Origin: Filifactor villosus
GTDB lineage: Bacteria > Bacillota > Clostridia > Peptostreptococcales > Filifactoraceae
Length of the DNA: 37,130 nucleotides
Direction of reading: 5' to 3'
Assembly: GCF_042652965.1 (NCBI RefSeq)
Contig: NZ_JBHSHL010000061.1
Coordinates: 1 to 37,130 of the forward strand
Shown here: piece by piece, positions 7,327 to 15,462 of the stretch
Layout of the letters: each line of letters begins with the position of its first letter
Position numbering within the stretch: the stretch's first letter is position 1
Notes under the pieces: model-generated
What the model was told of the DNA's origin: nothing
Seen by the model: only the letters and a program-made list of their open reading frames with translations
The model's database searches: none
Position numbers and translations under genes: made by a program

Positions 7327-9694
7327 CTCTTCCTCCCGTCAATTCTTTTACGAGCTTGACCGCTTCGACCGCATTTGCAGAATATCCGTCCGCTCCGATC
7401 TCTCCGGCATACTTTTGGCTGATACACCCTCCGCCTATGATGATCTTGGGAAGGAGTTCCTCCTTAGTCGAACGGATCAGCTCCACGACCTCTCTCATCT
7501 TGACCATCGTTGTAGTCATCATCGTCGAAAGCCCTATCACATCCGCCTCTTCATCCAAGGCCTTGTGAACGATATCCTCAGCCTTAACATTCAGCCCCAT
7601 ATCGATAACATCGAAACCTGCCGCCTCAAACATAATTTTTACGATGTTTTTTCCGATCTCGTGCAGATCGCCTTCCACAACTCCGATCACGACCTTCGGC
7701 CCTTTAGAGGAGGAGACTTCGAACTTATTTTTCAGATATGTGATCCCCTTGTTCAGGGTATCCGCACAGACGATGACCTCGGATACAAAGTACTCTTTGT
7801 TCTCGAAAAGTTTGGTGACCCGAAGCATCCCCTCACTCAAACCCCTACCCTTGATCTCTTCGGCACTGAATCCGAGCTTGAGAGCTTCATCGATCAGGGC
7901 CGTAATCGCATCCTCATCCATCTCGACCACACAGTCGGAGATCCTGCCGAGAATAGAGTCTTCCCCCATCAAACCGCGTTTGAACTCACTGTAAGCCTTC
8001 GGATCCAAACTATGGTGCAGATCGACACTCCTTGGAGGAACGAAACTCATCTCCTCCTTGGCTCCCAGAAGTTTTTCAAGGCCGGGGAAGATCTTTTCTC
8101 TGCCATAGCGATCCTCCATCGCCTTCAAGAACAGATAGTCCTGGATTCCGTAGAGGATATTTTTGAGCCTTAGAGAGGGCAGAGGGGCGTGATTTTTGCC
8201 CGGATAGACCAGGAACATGTCGCCCGCCGCCCACTTCTCCTTCTTGTAGGAGGCACTCTCGTACACATTTCCCGGCCATACGCCGTATGCCCATCGCAAA
8301 AAGCCGTTCAGACCCATATAGTAGGTGAACCATCCGATCAACCTACTCTCGATCAGAGGTGACTTGAGGAAGATATTCATCTTATCGGGAAAACAACAGG
8401 AGTACCAGGTGAGCGTTCCGCCTTTTTCCTCCACACTCCTCTTCAGGTTGTCGATATGTGAAACATTACTTACCAATTCACAAGTGTTTAGCGACAAGGA
8501 CTTGATATGTTTTGAATAACGTTCAAAGAAGTTCTGATCGTGGATGGCACACTTGAGATGAATCTGTTTTTGCCCTGCCGCTCTCTGGAGAAGGCTTACG
8601 GTTTCTTCAAAAACATCAGAATCCGCAGGTTCATCGCTCAAGATCAAGGTCTTGTCCCAAAGTCCGAGCTGTTCCAAATGTGAAAATACCTTTTTGAGGT
8701 AGGTCTCGACTTCGTTCGCACTGCCAAGGTACTTGTAACTGCCGTCTCCTTCATCGAAGTAGGATACGCGGATAGGATCCCTGAAGTCGACGAGGGGGTT
8801 GCCGAAGTCGCGAGCATCCCAGTTTCCCAGTATGCCGAAGAGGTTGATCTCTTCTGCCATCCCATGTTTTTGAGCAAGAGAGAGATAGGCTTCCATCGCA
8901 CTGAAATCACAGAGGAGTTCCCCGTCAACGCCCCTGCTTACCTTAACAATGTTGCTCTCAAAAAGGTTGTTGCTGTTCTCCTGCACCCCATAACAACGCT
9001 GACCCGCCCAAGGGTAATCGGAGATGATGAGATCGCAGACCTTCTGCCCCAGCTTGGAAAGTTCTTCAAAATACTTGTCTATAATATGAAGGTGTTCCGG
9101 ACCGTAGTAGGAAACCTCATAGACCCTCGCCCAGTTGCAGGGATGTTGCCAGAGATCCATATAAAAATCTGTATTCTTGATATCTTCCAGAGCAAACTCT
9201 CCGACCGAAACAGGCAGAATCTTGCTCCAAACGAGACTTTCCGCCTCATAGCCCTCCGTATAAAATACTTTGAGCTCCAAACCGCACTCGGATCCCTCGA
9301 AGTCGACAGGAATCTTTCCTCCCACAAATACTCCCTGTTCCCTGTGCACCGAATAGATGCTGTCTTTGTCGGTCAGGACATCGGAGATCAGCCGGCCTTC
9401 ATCGTCTCTTACAAAATCCATCAGATGGAGGAAAAAAGCCTCCTCCAACTTACTGTCCTCGCAGGAGGACAGCACTCGAAGTTCCACCCTGAACCGATGG
9501 CCCAGTCCCTTCCGGGCAATATCTGTGTTTCGTCCCCTCACCAACAAAAACTCTTCATCTGATCGAATGATACACTGAAGAGCAAACTCCTCGTTTCTCA
9601 GTACAAACAGAGGATCCGTCTCCTTCTTTGAACCGAAGGGCTCGGAAACGATGTGTTTGTATGCGGAATTTTCTAATCGAACCTCAAATCTCAC
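7313..9694 (-). CDS. GH123-like (DUF4091) domain fused to a corrinoid-binding protein
   Basis: This is a 793-aa protein read as one uninterrupted frame. I chose the GTG at 9694 because AGAGAGGAG sits six bases before it; an ATG at 9730 lacks a site. Residues ~1-180 are probably beta-sandwich. Residues ~185-545 resemble the DUF4091/glycoside hydrolase 123 catalytic barrel, with LILSDEPADSD containing an Asp354-Glu355 pair like the GH123 catalytic residues, then WFTYYMGLNGFLRWAYG, YPG, PSLRLKNILYGIQDY. Residues ~583-658 form the helical cap (B12-binding_2) and ~666-788 the B12 domain with GVVEGDLHEIGKN, His678 being the expected lower cobalt ligand, plus IGLSTMMTTTM and IIIGGGC. No separate substrate:corrinoid methyltransferase is nearby, so the barrel may do that job. 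This is inference. Confidence 0.85.
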   Translation of the reverse strand: MRFEVRLENSAYKHIVSEPFGSKKETDPLFVLRNEEFALQCIIRSDEEFLLVRGRNTDIARKGLGHRFRVELRVLSSCEDSKLEEAFFLHLMDFVRDDEGRLISDVLTDKDSIYSVHREQGVFVGGKIPVDFEGSECGLELKVFYTEGYEAESLVWSKILPVSVGEFALEDIKNTDFYMDLWQHPCNWARVYEVSYYGPEHLHIIDKYFEELSKLGQKVCDLIISDYPWAGQRCYGVQENSNNLFESNIVKVSRGVDGELLCDFSAMEAYLSLAQKHGMAEEINLFGILGNWDARDFGNPLVDFRDPIRVSYFDEGDGSYKYLGSANEVETYLKKVFSHLEQLGLWDKTLILSDEPADSDVFEETVSLLQRAAGQKQIHLKCAIHDQNFFERYSKHIKSLSLNTCELVSNVSHIDNLKRSVEEKGGTLTWYSCCFPDKMNIFLKSPLIESRLIGWFTYYMGLNGFLRWAYGVWPGNVYESASYKKEKWAAGDMFLVYPGKNHAPLPSLRLKNILYGIQDYLFLKAMEDRYGREKIFPGLEKLLGAKEEMSFVPPRSVDLHHSLDPKAYSEFKRGLMGEDSILGRISDCVVEMDEDAITALIDEALKLGFSAEEIKGRGLSEGMLRVTKLFENKEYFVSEVIVCADTLNKGITYLKNKFEVSSSKGPKVVIGVVEGDLHEIGKNIVKIMFEAAGFDVIDMGLNVKAEDIVHKALDEEADVIGLSTMMTTTMVKMREVVELIRSTKEELLPKIIIGGGCISQKYAGEIGADGYSANAVEAVKLVKELTGGRDEDV

Positions 9695-9720
9695 AAATAA
9701 CTCCTCTCTTAAACTACAAA

Positions 9721-9854
9721 AACACCACACAAAGGAAAACTTCTGATTTTTCTTTGGGTTTATACAATGTAAAAGTCTGTCCTATCAACATTTTCGAAAG
9801 TTTCATCCTCCATATAAAGTTTGTTTTATTCCGGTTTTTCCAATTGTGCGGTAT
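9721..9854. repeat. MITE-like repeat family B, copy B2
   Basis: This is ~134 bp, strongly similar to 662-795, including ACCACACAAAGG at the left end and TTGTGCGGTATT at the right. It ends only about a dozen bases upstream of the ribosome binding site of the fusion gene. Confidence 0.8.
9759..9788 (-). promoter_or_regulatory. Promoter carried inside repeat B2, upstream of the fusion operon
   Basis: On the minus strand TTGATA (9788-9783) and TATAAA (9764-9759) are 18 bp apart. Transcription would begin near 9752, about 58 bases before the GTG start at 9694. I see no better promoter in between. The same hexamers are present in copy B1. Confidence 0.55.
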
Positions 9855-10001
9855 TGCCCTATCGTCTATTTCAATCTTTGATATCCTTTCCCTGTATTCC
9901 GACACCTCGATGCCGCTCTCTGTTTGAATTGTTTCTATCCGCGAGCTCCACCCGAAAGCAACAAAACACATAGGTCACAGAGCCGGATACTTGGATATTT
10001 C

Positions 10002-10117
10002 ATACTATTACTCATTCGAACTGCCCATAAATACTCGTTGTTCTACGGATGATATAAAACAAACTTTTACGCTTGTGAGCGTGGATATAACCATATTTCT
10101 ATCGAAGAATTAGTATC
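10002..10117. repeat. MITE-like repeat family A, copy A3 (forward, diverged)
   Basis: It begins ATACTATTACTCATTCG and ends GTGGATATAACCATATTTC with TAGTATC, following the family A plan with a diverged middle. Confidence 0.7.
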
Positions 10118-10135
10118 CAACGGGGAATGGCATTC

Positions 10136-10172
10136 AAAAGAACAAAAAATTGATAAAAACTTTTGTTCTTTT
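10136..10172. terminator. Bidirectional terminator-like hairpin
   Basis: A perfect 12-bp inverted repeat (AAAAGAACAAAA and TTTTGTTCTTTT) with a 13-base loop and T-rich arms lies between the grdIH operon and the fusion operon. Confidence 0.5.
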
Positions 10173-10244
10173 ATTTGAAATTTTTATATATCATTGTACC
10201 ACAGATGGGAGGGAAACGGAATAGTCAAGCAGGCTGATCCAAAA

Positions 10245-10284
10245 AAAGAAGTGCTGCAAAATAGAAATTCCGCAACACTTCTTT
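10245..10284 (-). terminator. Intrinsic terminator downstream of grdIH
   Basis: On the minus strand AAAGAAGTG, TTGC... and GCA..CACTTCTTT form a long stem with one mismatch, followed by a T tract (10247-10241). It is oriented to end transcripts from grdI-grdH. Confidence 0.75.
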
Positions 10285-10374
10285 GGTATATTCTTGTTTT
10301 TGTGCTCCTATTCTCCATTTAGGTTCTTGCATCGCCGATCCATACTCTGCCGAGTCAATGTCCAAGCTGTCATA

Positions 10375-10487
10375 ATACTAGTATTCATTTGAGCTATGGA
10401 TATCCGAAACCTGTACTCAACAGAAGATACACGGATGTTCGTAATCATAAAGTAGATATAACCATACTTCTATTGAAGAATAGTATA
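10375..10487. repeat. MITE-like repeat family A, copy A4 (forward)
   Basis: It starts ATACTAGTATTCATTTGAGC and ends TAACCATACTTCTATTGAAG plus AATAGTATA. It lies between the grdH stop and its terminator, so it should be transcribed with the operon. Confidence 0.75.
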
Positions 10488-10523
10488 AGATCAGACAAGA
10501 GTATTCTCAAGCTCCAAAGCCTT

Positions 10524-11828
10524 CTATGCCTTAAATACGGTCTGTTCTTCTACGTTTTCAGTCAACGCATCCAAGGCCCTGCGAACGATCTTGTATCTGA
10601 GTTTGTACTGTTCTTCCTTCGGTGTAGCGGGATCTCCCATCGGATATGGGATGGAGATGGTCGGGACGATCTTATTGGTTCCTACGGTCATGGCCACAGG
10701 TACCAGGTTGCACAGTTGTACGATCGGAAGTCCGAAACGTTCGATCTCTTTGACTATCGTTGCGCCGCAACGTGTACAAGTACCTCACGTCGAAACCATC
10801 AAAACGCCGTCTACATTGTCTTCCTTGAGTTTTTCGTAAATCTCAATCCCCATTCTGGACGCCTCCGCCTGGGTGGTTCCCGTTCCTACCGTCGTATAGA
10901 AGTAGGGATGCAGAGATCCGTAGACTCCTTCTTTTTCCATAGCCTTCATCACATCCCAAGGTACGATGACATTTGGATCGGCATCTGCCGCTGCGGGGTC
11001 GAACCCTGCATGGATGGTCTTGAACACTCCGCCTTCCAGTCTTTCCATCTCGGATGCATCATACCTTCCCCATCTGGTCGCCGAAGCGGATTGAATACGA
11101 TCGGGGTTGTCTACAGGAACGATACCTCCCGTGTTCAGGATGGCGATACGTGCCTTGGTCAGGTCCTTGATCGGTTCTGCGATCGGCACTACGTCCTTCT
11201 TAGGTATGATGAGCTCAGTCTGATACTCTTCGTTGTTGAGTTTTTTGATCAACATCTCAACTCCGCGTCGTGCAGCCGTTACCGGAGGATCCATCCAAAT
11301 CTGATCGCGAACCCCCCTCTCAAAGAAACCAAATTCTTCCGCGGGAGCAGGTCTTTCTCCTCTGAGGTAGGCATTGGCGACCTTTGCCATCGCTGCGGTA
11401 TCCGCCTTCATCTTGGCAGCGGACTTTCCGCCTTTGGTGATGATCATCTCTTTTTTAAACATTTCCACTCCGGGGTTTTCTTCGTTCATCGAAGTAACAA
11501 CGGGCACATTGAACTCTTTTTTGACAGCCTTGCAGATACTTCCGCAGGCAAAGCCGTAACGCCCCGCTTGGAAGGCGGGTCCCGCCAAGAAGATATCGAA
11601 GTCAAGAGGTTTTAACATTTCAATGATCTCGCTGATGGCTTCTTCCGTGTGAGAACCCATATAGTTGTCCCCACAGTAGACGGTATGAGTGATCTCAGCG
11701 TCCAAAACACCTGACAGTGCCAATGCGGGTCCGATTTTTTCCGCCTTTATTACAGGTGCCAAGTCGGCAGTGTCTTCCCCACCGCTACCTGCAAAAAACT
11801 GATTGACATATAATATGGCTTTTTTCAT
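10524..11828 (-). CDS. grdH: Betaine reductase component B selenoprotein subunit (Sec-containing)
   Basis: This 434-aa protein is decoded through an in-frame TGA at 10787-10785 as selenocysteine 348. The sequence after the TGA, GTCTRCGATIVKEIERFG and on to EEQTVFKA, is the conserved C-terminus of the GrdB/GrdF/GrdH family, giving a U-x-x-C-x-x-C redox motif (Sec348, Cys351, Cys354). Sec attacks the C-N bond substrate bound by the partner pyruvoyl subunit; the carboxymethyl group then goes to selenoprotein A. It starts 12 bases after grdI with a GAGGAGG site. I prefer betaine over glycine or sarcosine because a BCCT transporter lies upstream; paralogues differ little. Ordinary gene calling would truncate it at 10785. 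Confidence 0.92.
10758..10772 (-). promoter_or_regulatory. Bacterial SECIS-like hairpin in grdH
   Basis: A perfect 6-bp stem with 3-base loop (CGTTGC GGC GCAACG, minus strand) begins 12 bases after the UGA. Distance and shape fit a bacterial SECIS that recruits SelB; it is inside the coding region. Confidence 0.75.
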
Positions 11829-11840
11829 CGCTATCCTCCT

Positions 11841-13166
11841 CTAAAACTCTTTCATTGTCTTCGTTGACCAACCGGCAATCCGGTCTCCGCAGAACATCGC
11901 ATTGTTTTCCATAATGATGGAGCCGTCTTCGCGTACGGAAGGCCCTAAGATTTCATCGTGCACCCAACCTCCGGAGAGACCGTCTCTCGCCAAAGACTCC
12001 AGGCAACCGATGACCTTAGCGGCAGGCGGAAGCTCGATCAGAGTCGATACGTTTCCGGTAGATACGAGGGCATTGGCTTTTTCGTCCAAAACAACAAGGG
12101 GTTGAGAAGCTCCGTCCCTTCCCGTACACTCGTTGCTGATACCGACGACCTTGACCCCCACGTCCTCCAGTGCAACGATACAACGGATGTAGTCCGTATC
12201 GGGGTTTCCGTATCCTTCCTCGGTGACGATGGCTCCGTCGGCTCCCAAGGATCTCGCAAGCTGTGCCACGAAGATTGCGGATCTCTCTTTTTGTTCAAGG
12301 GATACATTGAGGTTGGACATGATGACTCCCAAGAAGTTCAGGCTCTTTCCGTGCTCTTTGTAGAGCTCCGTAATGGTCGGGAAGTTTTGCATATCGTAGG
12401 TCGACCATTTGGAGGAGGACGGCATGAAGCTTCCCGATATAAGGGCTCCATCCAACACTTCGTTGGGATGCATAAAGGTCGGTACGAAGTGGTTGAGATC
12501 CCAACCGTAGACCAAGTCGTTGTAGCCCATCTCTTCCATCTGTGACTGGGGCTGCATTACCAAGACAACGGACGGCAGGCCTTCCACACTCTTCTCCCTG
12601 TTTCTTACAGCAGGAAGTTCAAATACTTCGGTGCTTTCCGGCTCAAGGTCTTTGACGGTCTTGCCCAAATACTCGGCAAAGAGATGGCTCGCCCATCTGA
12701 TTGCACGGTTCTTCTTTTGCTGCTCATGACGCTCGAACTCTTCATCGGTTTCGATCACGAGACAGATGTTGATAAGAGAACCGAACAGGGTGTATTTTTG
12801 GCCTTCGCCTCCCATGTCGATCATACCATCCCCGAAAGAACCCCAGACTCCCCCGACTCCCAGTACACTGACGCCCTTCAAGGCGTGGAGTTTGCCTTCT
12901 CCTGTCGGGGCGATCTCTCCCGTAACTCCCGGGAAGAGAGCTCTGCCGTCAAGTCTTACCCTTGGCTCTACCGCTTCTTTTACCGGAAGGATCCTTACGT
13001 CTTCGCCGGGTTTGGCGATTTCAATATCGGCCTTTGTGATATGAGGATCCTGCATAATGAAGTCCAGAGCCTCTTGTTTGTCGATGGTTAATACCCCATG
13101 TTCAAAACAAGTCTTGTCTCCGAATACGACATCTTTTACTTGAAAATTACCGATTTCCAATTTCAT
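11841..13166 (-). CDS. grdI: Betaine reductase component B proprotein (pyruvoyl-type subunit)
   Basis: This 441-aa protein is of the GrdE/GrdG/GrdI family. Hallmarks are ALISGSFMPSSSKW at 241-254, ATEEGYGNPD-type region (AIVTEEGYGNPDTDYI), NECTGRDGASQPLVV at 345-359 and the ending AMFCGDRIAGWSTKTMKEF. In this family the proprotein is cleaved to give a pyruvoyl-bearing subunit that binds the amino substrate as a Schiff-base-like or carbonyl partner. An AAAGGAGG site precedes the ATG. It is followed by grdH, with a BCCT transporter gene upstream, which supports betaine as substrate. There is no Cys between residues 235 and 260, where the cleavage Cys of characterised GrdE is reported, so the processing site is uncertain here. 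Confidence 0.88.
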   Translation of the reverse strand: MKLEIGNFQVKDVVFGDKTCFEHGVLTIDKQEALDFIMQDPHITKADIEIAKPGEDVRILPVKEAVEPRVRLDGRALFPGVTGEIAPTGEGKLHALKGVSVLGVGGVWGSFGDGMIDMGGEGQKYTLFGSLINICLVIETDEEFERHEQQKKNRAIRWASHLFAEYLGKTVKDLEPESTEVFELPAVRNREKSVEGLPSVVLVMQPQSQMEEMGYNDLVYGWDLNHFVPTFMHPNEVLDGALISGSFMPSSSKWSTYDMQNFPTITELYKEHGKSLNFLGVIMSNLNVSLEQKERSAIFVAQLARSLGADGAIVTEEGYGNPDTDYIRCIVALEDVGVKVVGISNECTGRDGASQPLVVLDEKANALVSTGNVSTLIELPPAAKVIGCLESLARDGLSGGWVHDEILGPSVREDGSIIMENNAMFCGDRIAGWSTKTMKEF

Positions 13167-13189
13167 ATTCTTCTTTCCTCCTTTGTTTC

Positions 13190-13440
13190 ATCGTTCTTAT
13201 ACCGTTACCTGTTGCTCCGCCTGTTAAGAAGGTTAGATGCTTATCCCGCTACGGAACGCAGCCCACCTCGTCCGGAGATCGGGCGAATAACAGCATTGCA
13301 AACATACCTCTGAGAGGTCCGCATAATCTCAATGCGACTCGTCTTTTTTCGGCGTTGTTTTAGCTAATGAAAACGCTCATTTCGCACCCTGCGTTATCTC
13401 TCTTAATACAATTTGCTTATATCTCAGTGAACCTTAGCTT
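13190..13440 (-). ncRNA. Candidate structured leader RNA of grdI
   Basis: Read on the minus strand, the 356-base gap before grdI contains several nested hairpins: GCAT..ATGC, ACCTC-TCA-GAGGT, GCCC-ATCTC..GAGGT-GGGC (near 13284-13261), TTCCG-TAG-CGGGA, and a longer-range CTGTTA..TAACAG pair. It ends just before the AAAGGAGG site of grdI. A TATAAT at 13449-13444 might start it. It does not match the glycine, cobalamin, SAM or T-box signatures I know. It could be a leader, a riboswitch or an independent small RNA. Confidence 0.4.
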
Positions 13441-13522
13441 ATGATTATAAGTGTTGAAATGGTTCTTTGTGATTTGTGAGATGGATATAAGCACTGATCC
13501 ATTGGTAAATATCGTTAACAAA

Positions 13523-15010
13523 TTATACGGAGTGATCCGATTTCAGGGCCTTTGCCAAGGAGACCATGGAGGCGACCATGATAAAGGCGAAGGGGAAGGC
13601 TGCAATGATCGATATGGTTTGAAGCATTTGCAGACCGTTTGCGGAACCTACCATAAGTGAGAGGGCCAAAGCCGCCTGAAGAACTCCCCAAGTTGTTTTT
13701 CTCTTGTTATCAGGGTTGAGCTCCCCCTGTTGTGTCAACATTCCCAGGACGAAGGTCGCTGAGTTTGCCGACGTGATAAAGAAGGTAAACAGGAGCATGA
13801 TCGCTACAAAGTTCAGGAAGCTCCCGATGGAAAGTTCGTTCATTACGACGAAGAAGGCTGTCGAAGTCGATTTCACCGCTTCGAGGATGATCTCTTTTGC
13901 CGTAGCAAAGTCGATGCCTCCGAAAATCGCAAACCAGATGAAGGATACGATGGCAGGAACAAAGAGAACTCCTCCTACAAACTCCTTGATGGTCCGTCCT
14001 CTGGAAATCCTTGCAATAAACACTCCTGTGAAAGGAGCCCAAGCGATCCACCACGCCCAATAGAAGATGGTCCAGCCTCCGTACCAGCTTGCATCGCCGA
14101 AGGCCCCCATCTCAAAGGAGTTGCCGACGATGTTCTGGAGGTAGAGTCCCGTACTTTCGACCAGGGTGTTGAGGATGCCGACCGTCGGTCCGAAGAGCAA
14201 TGCCCCGGACAGCAGGATGACTACCAGTACCATATTGAGGTTGGAGATCATTTTGATCCCCTTATCCACACCCATGACCGCCGTGACGGTATAGATGATG
14301 GTAATACCGATGACGATGATGAGTTGGACACTCGTGCTTTCGGGGATACCGAACATATAGTTCAAGCCGCTGTTGATCTGGTACGTACCCAGTCCGAGGG
14401 AGGTCGCCATTCCCGCTGCTGTTGCAAAAACAGCCAAGATGTCAATGAGTTTGCCGATCGGACCTCGGATCCTCTCTTCTCCCAAGAGCGGGATGAAGAT
14501 ACTGCTTACAAGGCCGGGCTTGTTTTTTCGAAACTGCATGTATGCAAGCCCCAAGCCCAATACACAATAATTTGCCCACGGATGCAGACCCCAGTGAAGG
14601 AAGGACTTCGTCATTGCAAACTTTGCCGCCGCCTCCGTCATAGGTTCTACCCCGATCGGGTTGACATAGTGGTTCAAAGGTTCTGCAATCCCCCAAAACA
14701 CCAGACCGATCCCCATCCCTGCGGAAAACAACATCGCAAACCACGAGATGTTGCTGTATTCCGGTTTGGAATCATCCAGGCCCAGTTTTATGTCTTTGTA
14801 CGGGCTGATAAATCCCACCCAGACGGAAAAAAGGATGAAGGAGGTCATGGCGATGGTATAGAACCAGCCGAACTTCGCGGAAATGAAGCTGAAGGTCTGA
14901 CTCCCCACAAACTCGAAATTCGCCGGAAATATCATTCCCCAGGCTACAATAGCGATGACCACTATCATGGAGATAATAAAAACGCCGGAATCTTTACTGC
15001 TGTTCTTCAT
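13523..15010 (-). CDS. BCCT-family betaine/choline-type transporter
   Basis: This 495-aa, twelve-TM protein is of the betaine-choline-carnitine transporter family. Diagnostic motifs are SAGMGIGLVFWGIAEPL in TM3, the tryptophan-rich WTIFYWAWWIAWAPF followed by GVFIARISRGRTIKEF, and FITSANSATFVLG. The G-M-G-I-G stretch is the substrate-binding glycine motif of this family. I chose the ATG at 15010 because GGAGAGGAAG precedes it. Next to grdI/grdH it should import glycine betaine for reduction, comparable to the transporter genes in described betaine reductase clusters. Its promoter and a palindrome at 15070-15083 suggest control by the upstream TetR protein. Confidence 0.92.
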   Translation of the reverse strand: MKNSSKDSGVFIISMIVVIAIVAWGMIFPANFEFVGSQTFSFISAKFGWFYTIAMTSFILFSVWVGFISPYKDIKLGLDDSKPEYSNISWFAMLFSAGMGIGLVFWGIAEPLNHYVNPIGVEPMTEAAAKFAMTKSFLHWGLHPWANYCVLGLGLAYMQFRKNKPGLVSSIFIPLLGEERIRGPIGKLIDILAVFATAAGMATSLGLGTYQINSGLNYMFGIPESTSVQLIIVIGITIIYTVTAVMGVDKGIKMISNLNMVLVVILLSGALLFGPTVGILNTLVESTGLYLQNIVGNSFEMGAFGDASWYGGWTIFYWAWWIAWAPFTGVFIARISRGRTIKEFVGGVLFVPAIVSFIWFAIFGGIDFATAKEIILEAVKSTSTAFFVVMNELSIGSFLNFVAIMLLFTFFITSANSATFVLGMLTQQGELNPDNKRKTTWGVLQAALALSLMVGSANGLQMLQTISIIAAFPFAFIMVASMVSLAKALKSDHSV

Positions 15011-15069
15011 ATGATCTTCCTCTCCTATCGTTTTATCGGCCGAACAAAACAATAATCATTTTTGTTTTT

Positions 15070-15083
15070 ATAATCGCGATTAT
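15070..15083. promoter_or_regulatory. Palindromic operator, likely for the adjacent TetR regulator
   Basis: A perfect 14-bp palindrome, ATAATCGCGATTAT, sits at about +9 to +22 of the BCCT promoter, where a bound repressor would block transcription. Confidence 0.6.
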
Positions 15084-15098
15084 TATCTAACCGTTTTT

Positions 15099-15127
15099 AT
15101 ATTAGCATAATCGATCTATAATTGCAA
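15099..15127 (-). promoter_or_regulatory. Sigma-A promoter of the BCCT/grdI/grdH unit
   Basis: On the minus strand TTGCAA (15127-15122) and TAATAT (15104-15099) are 17 bp apart, upstream of the BCCT gene. Transcription would start near 15092. Confidence 0.65.
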
Positions 15128-15202
15128 TAAAAATCAAACAACTGTCGAGAAATTTTTTCAGAAATTTTAGGAAGGATAGTATCATTTTCCGACTTATAGA
15201 CA

Positions 15203-15245
15203 AAAAAATACCTGTGTCTTATTGAAATCTCAATAAAACACAGGT
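15203..15245 (-). terminator. Strong intrinsic terminator downstream of the TetR gene
   Basis: Stem ACCTGTGT/ACACAGGT continues through TATTGA/TCAATA; on the minus strand it is followed by ATTTTTTTG. It isolates the regulator gene from the transporter operon. The remaining sequence, 15246-15462, shows no gene. Confidence 0.85.
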
Positions 15246-15462
15246 AGTTAATACCTTCTTGTCTTCTAACGTCTTTTGTGACAGGCGGATCGATATAACG
15301 ACGATGCTCCGATAGCACGATTGAGCTCGATGCTACTATAAATGTGTCAGCAACCCCGATGTGTTGGCATATTCATATCTGTCCCTATTTCTTATCTCGG
15401 TTATGAACCAAAAGAGTTCCTATCACAGTCGAAATTACCGTGAATTTCAACGTGTCAATGCA

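Noticed and set aside
10785..10787. TGA as true stop of grdH
   Set aside because: The conserved family C-terminus continues for 86 codons behind it and a SECIS-like hairpin follows.
10389..11615. 408-aa plus-strand ORF opposite grdH
   Set aside because: It is the complement of a recognisable reductase gene, rich in Arg/Ser/His with no domain features, so a shadow frame.
11841..13166. Naming the pair grdE-grdB (glycine reductase)
   Set aside because: The two proteins resemble all three component B types, but the adjacent BCCT transporter argues for betaine; a definite choice needs phylogeny.
13190..13440. A fragment of ribosomal RNA
   Set aside because: GCGGGATAAGCATCTAA is reminiscent of 23S rRNA near the 3' end, but flanking sequence does not align, so chance or short similarity.
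13190..13440. Glycine riboswitch for the reductase operon
   Set aside because: The ACCGAAGGGG-type core and paired aptamer pattern are missing.
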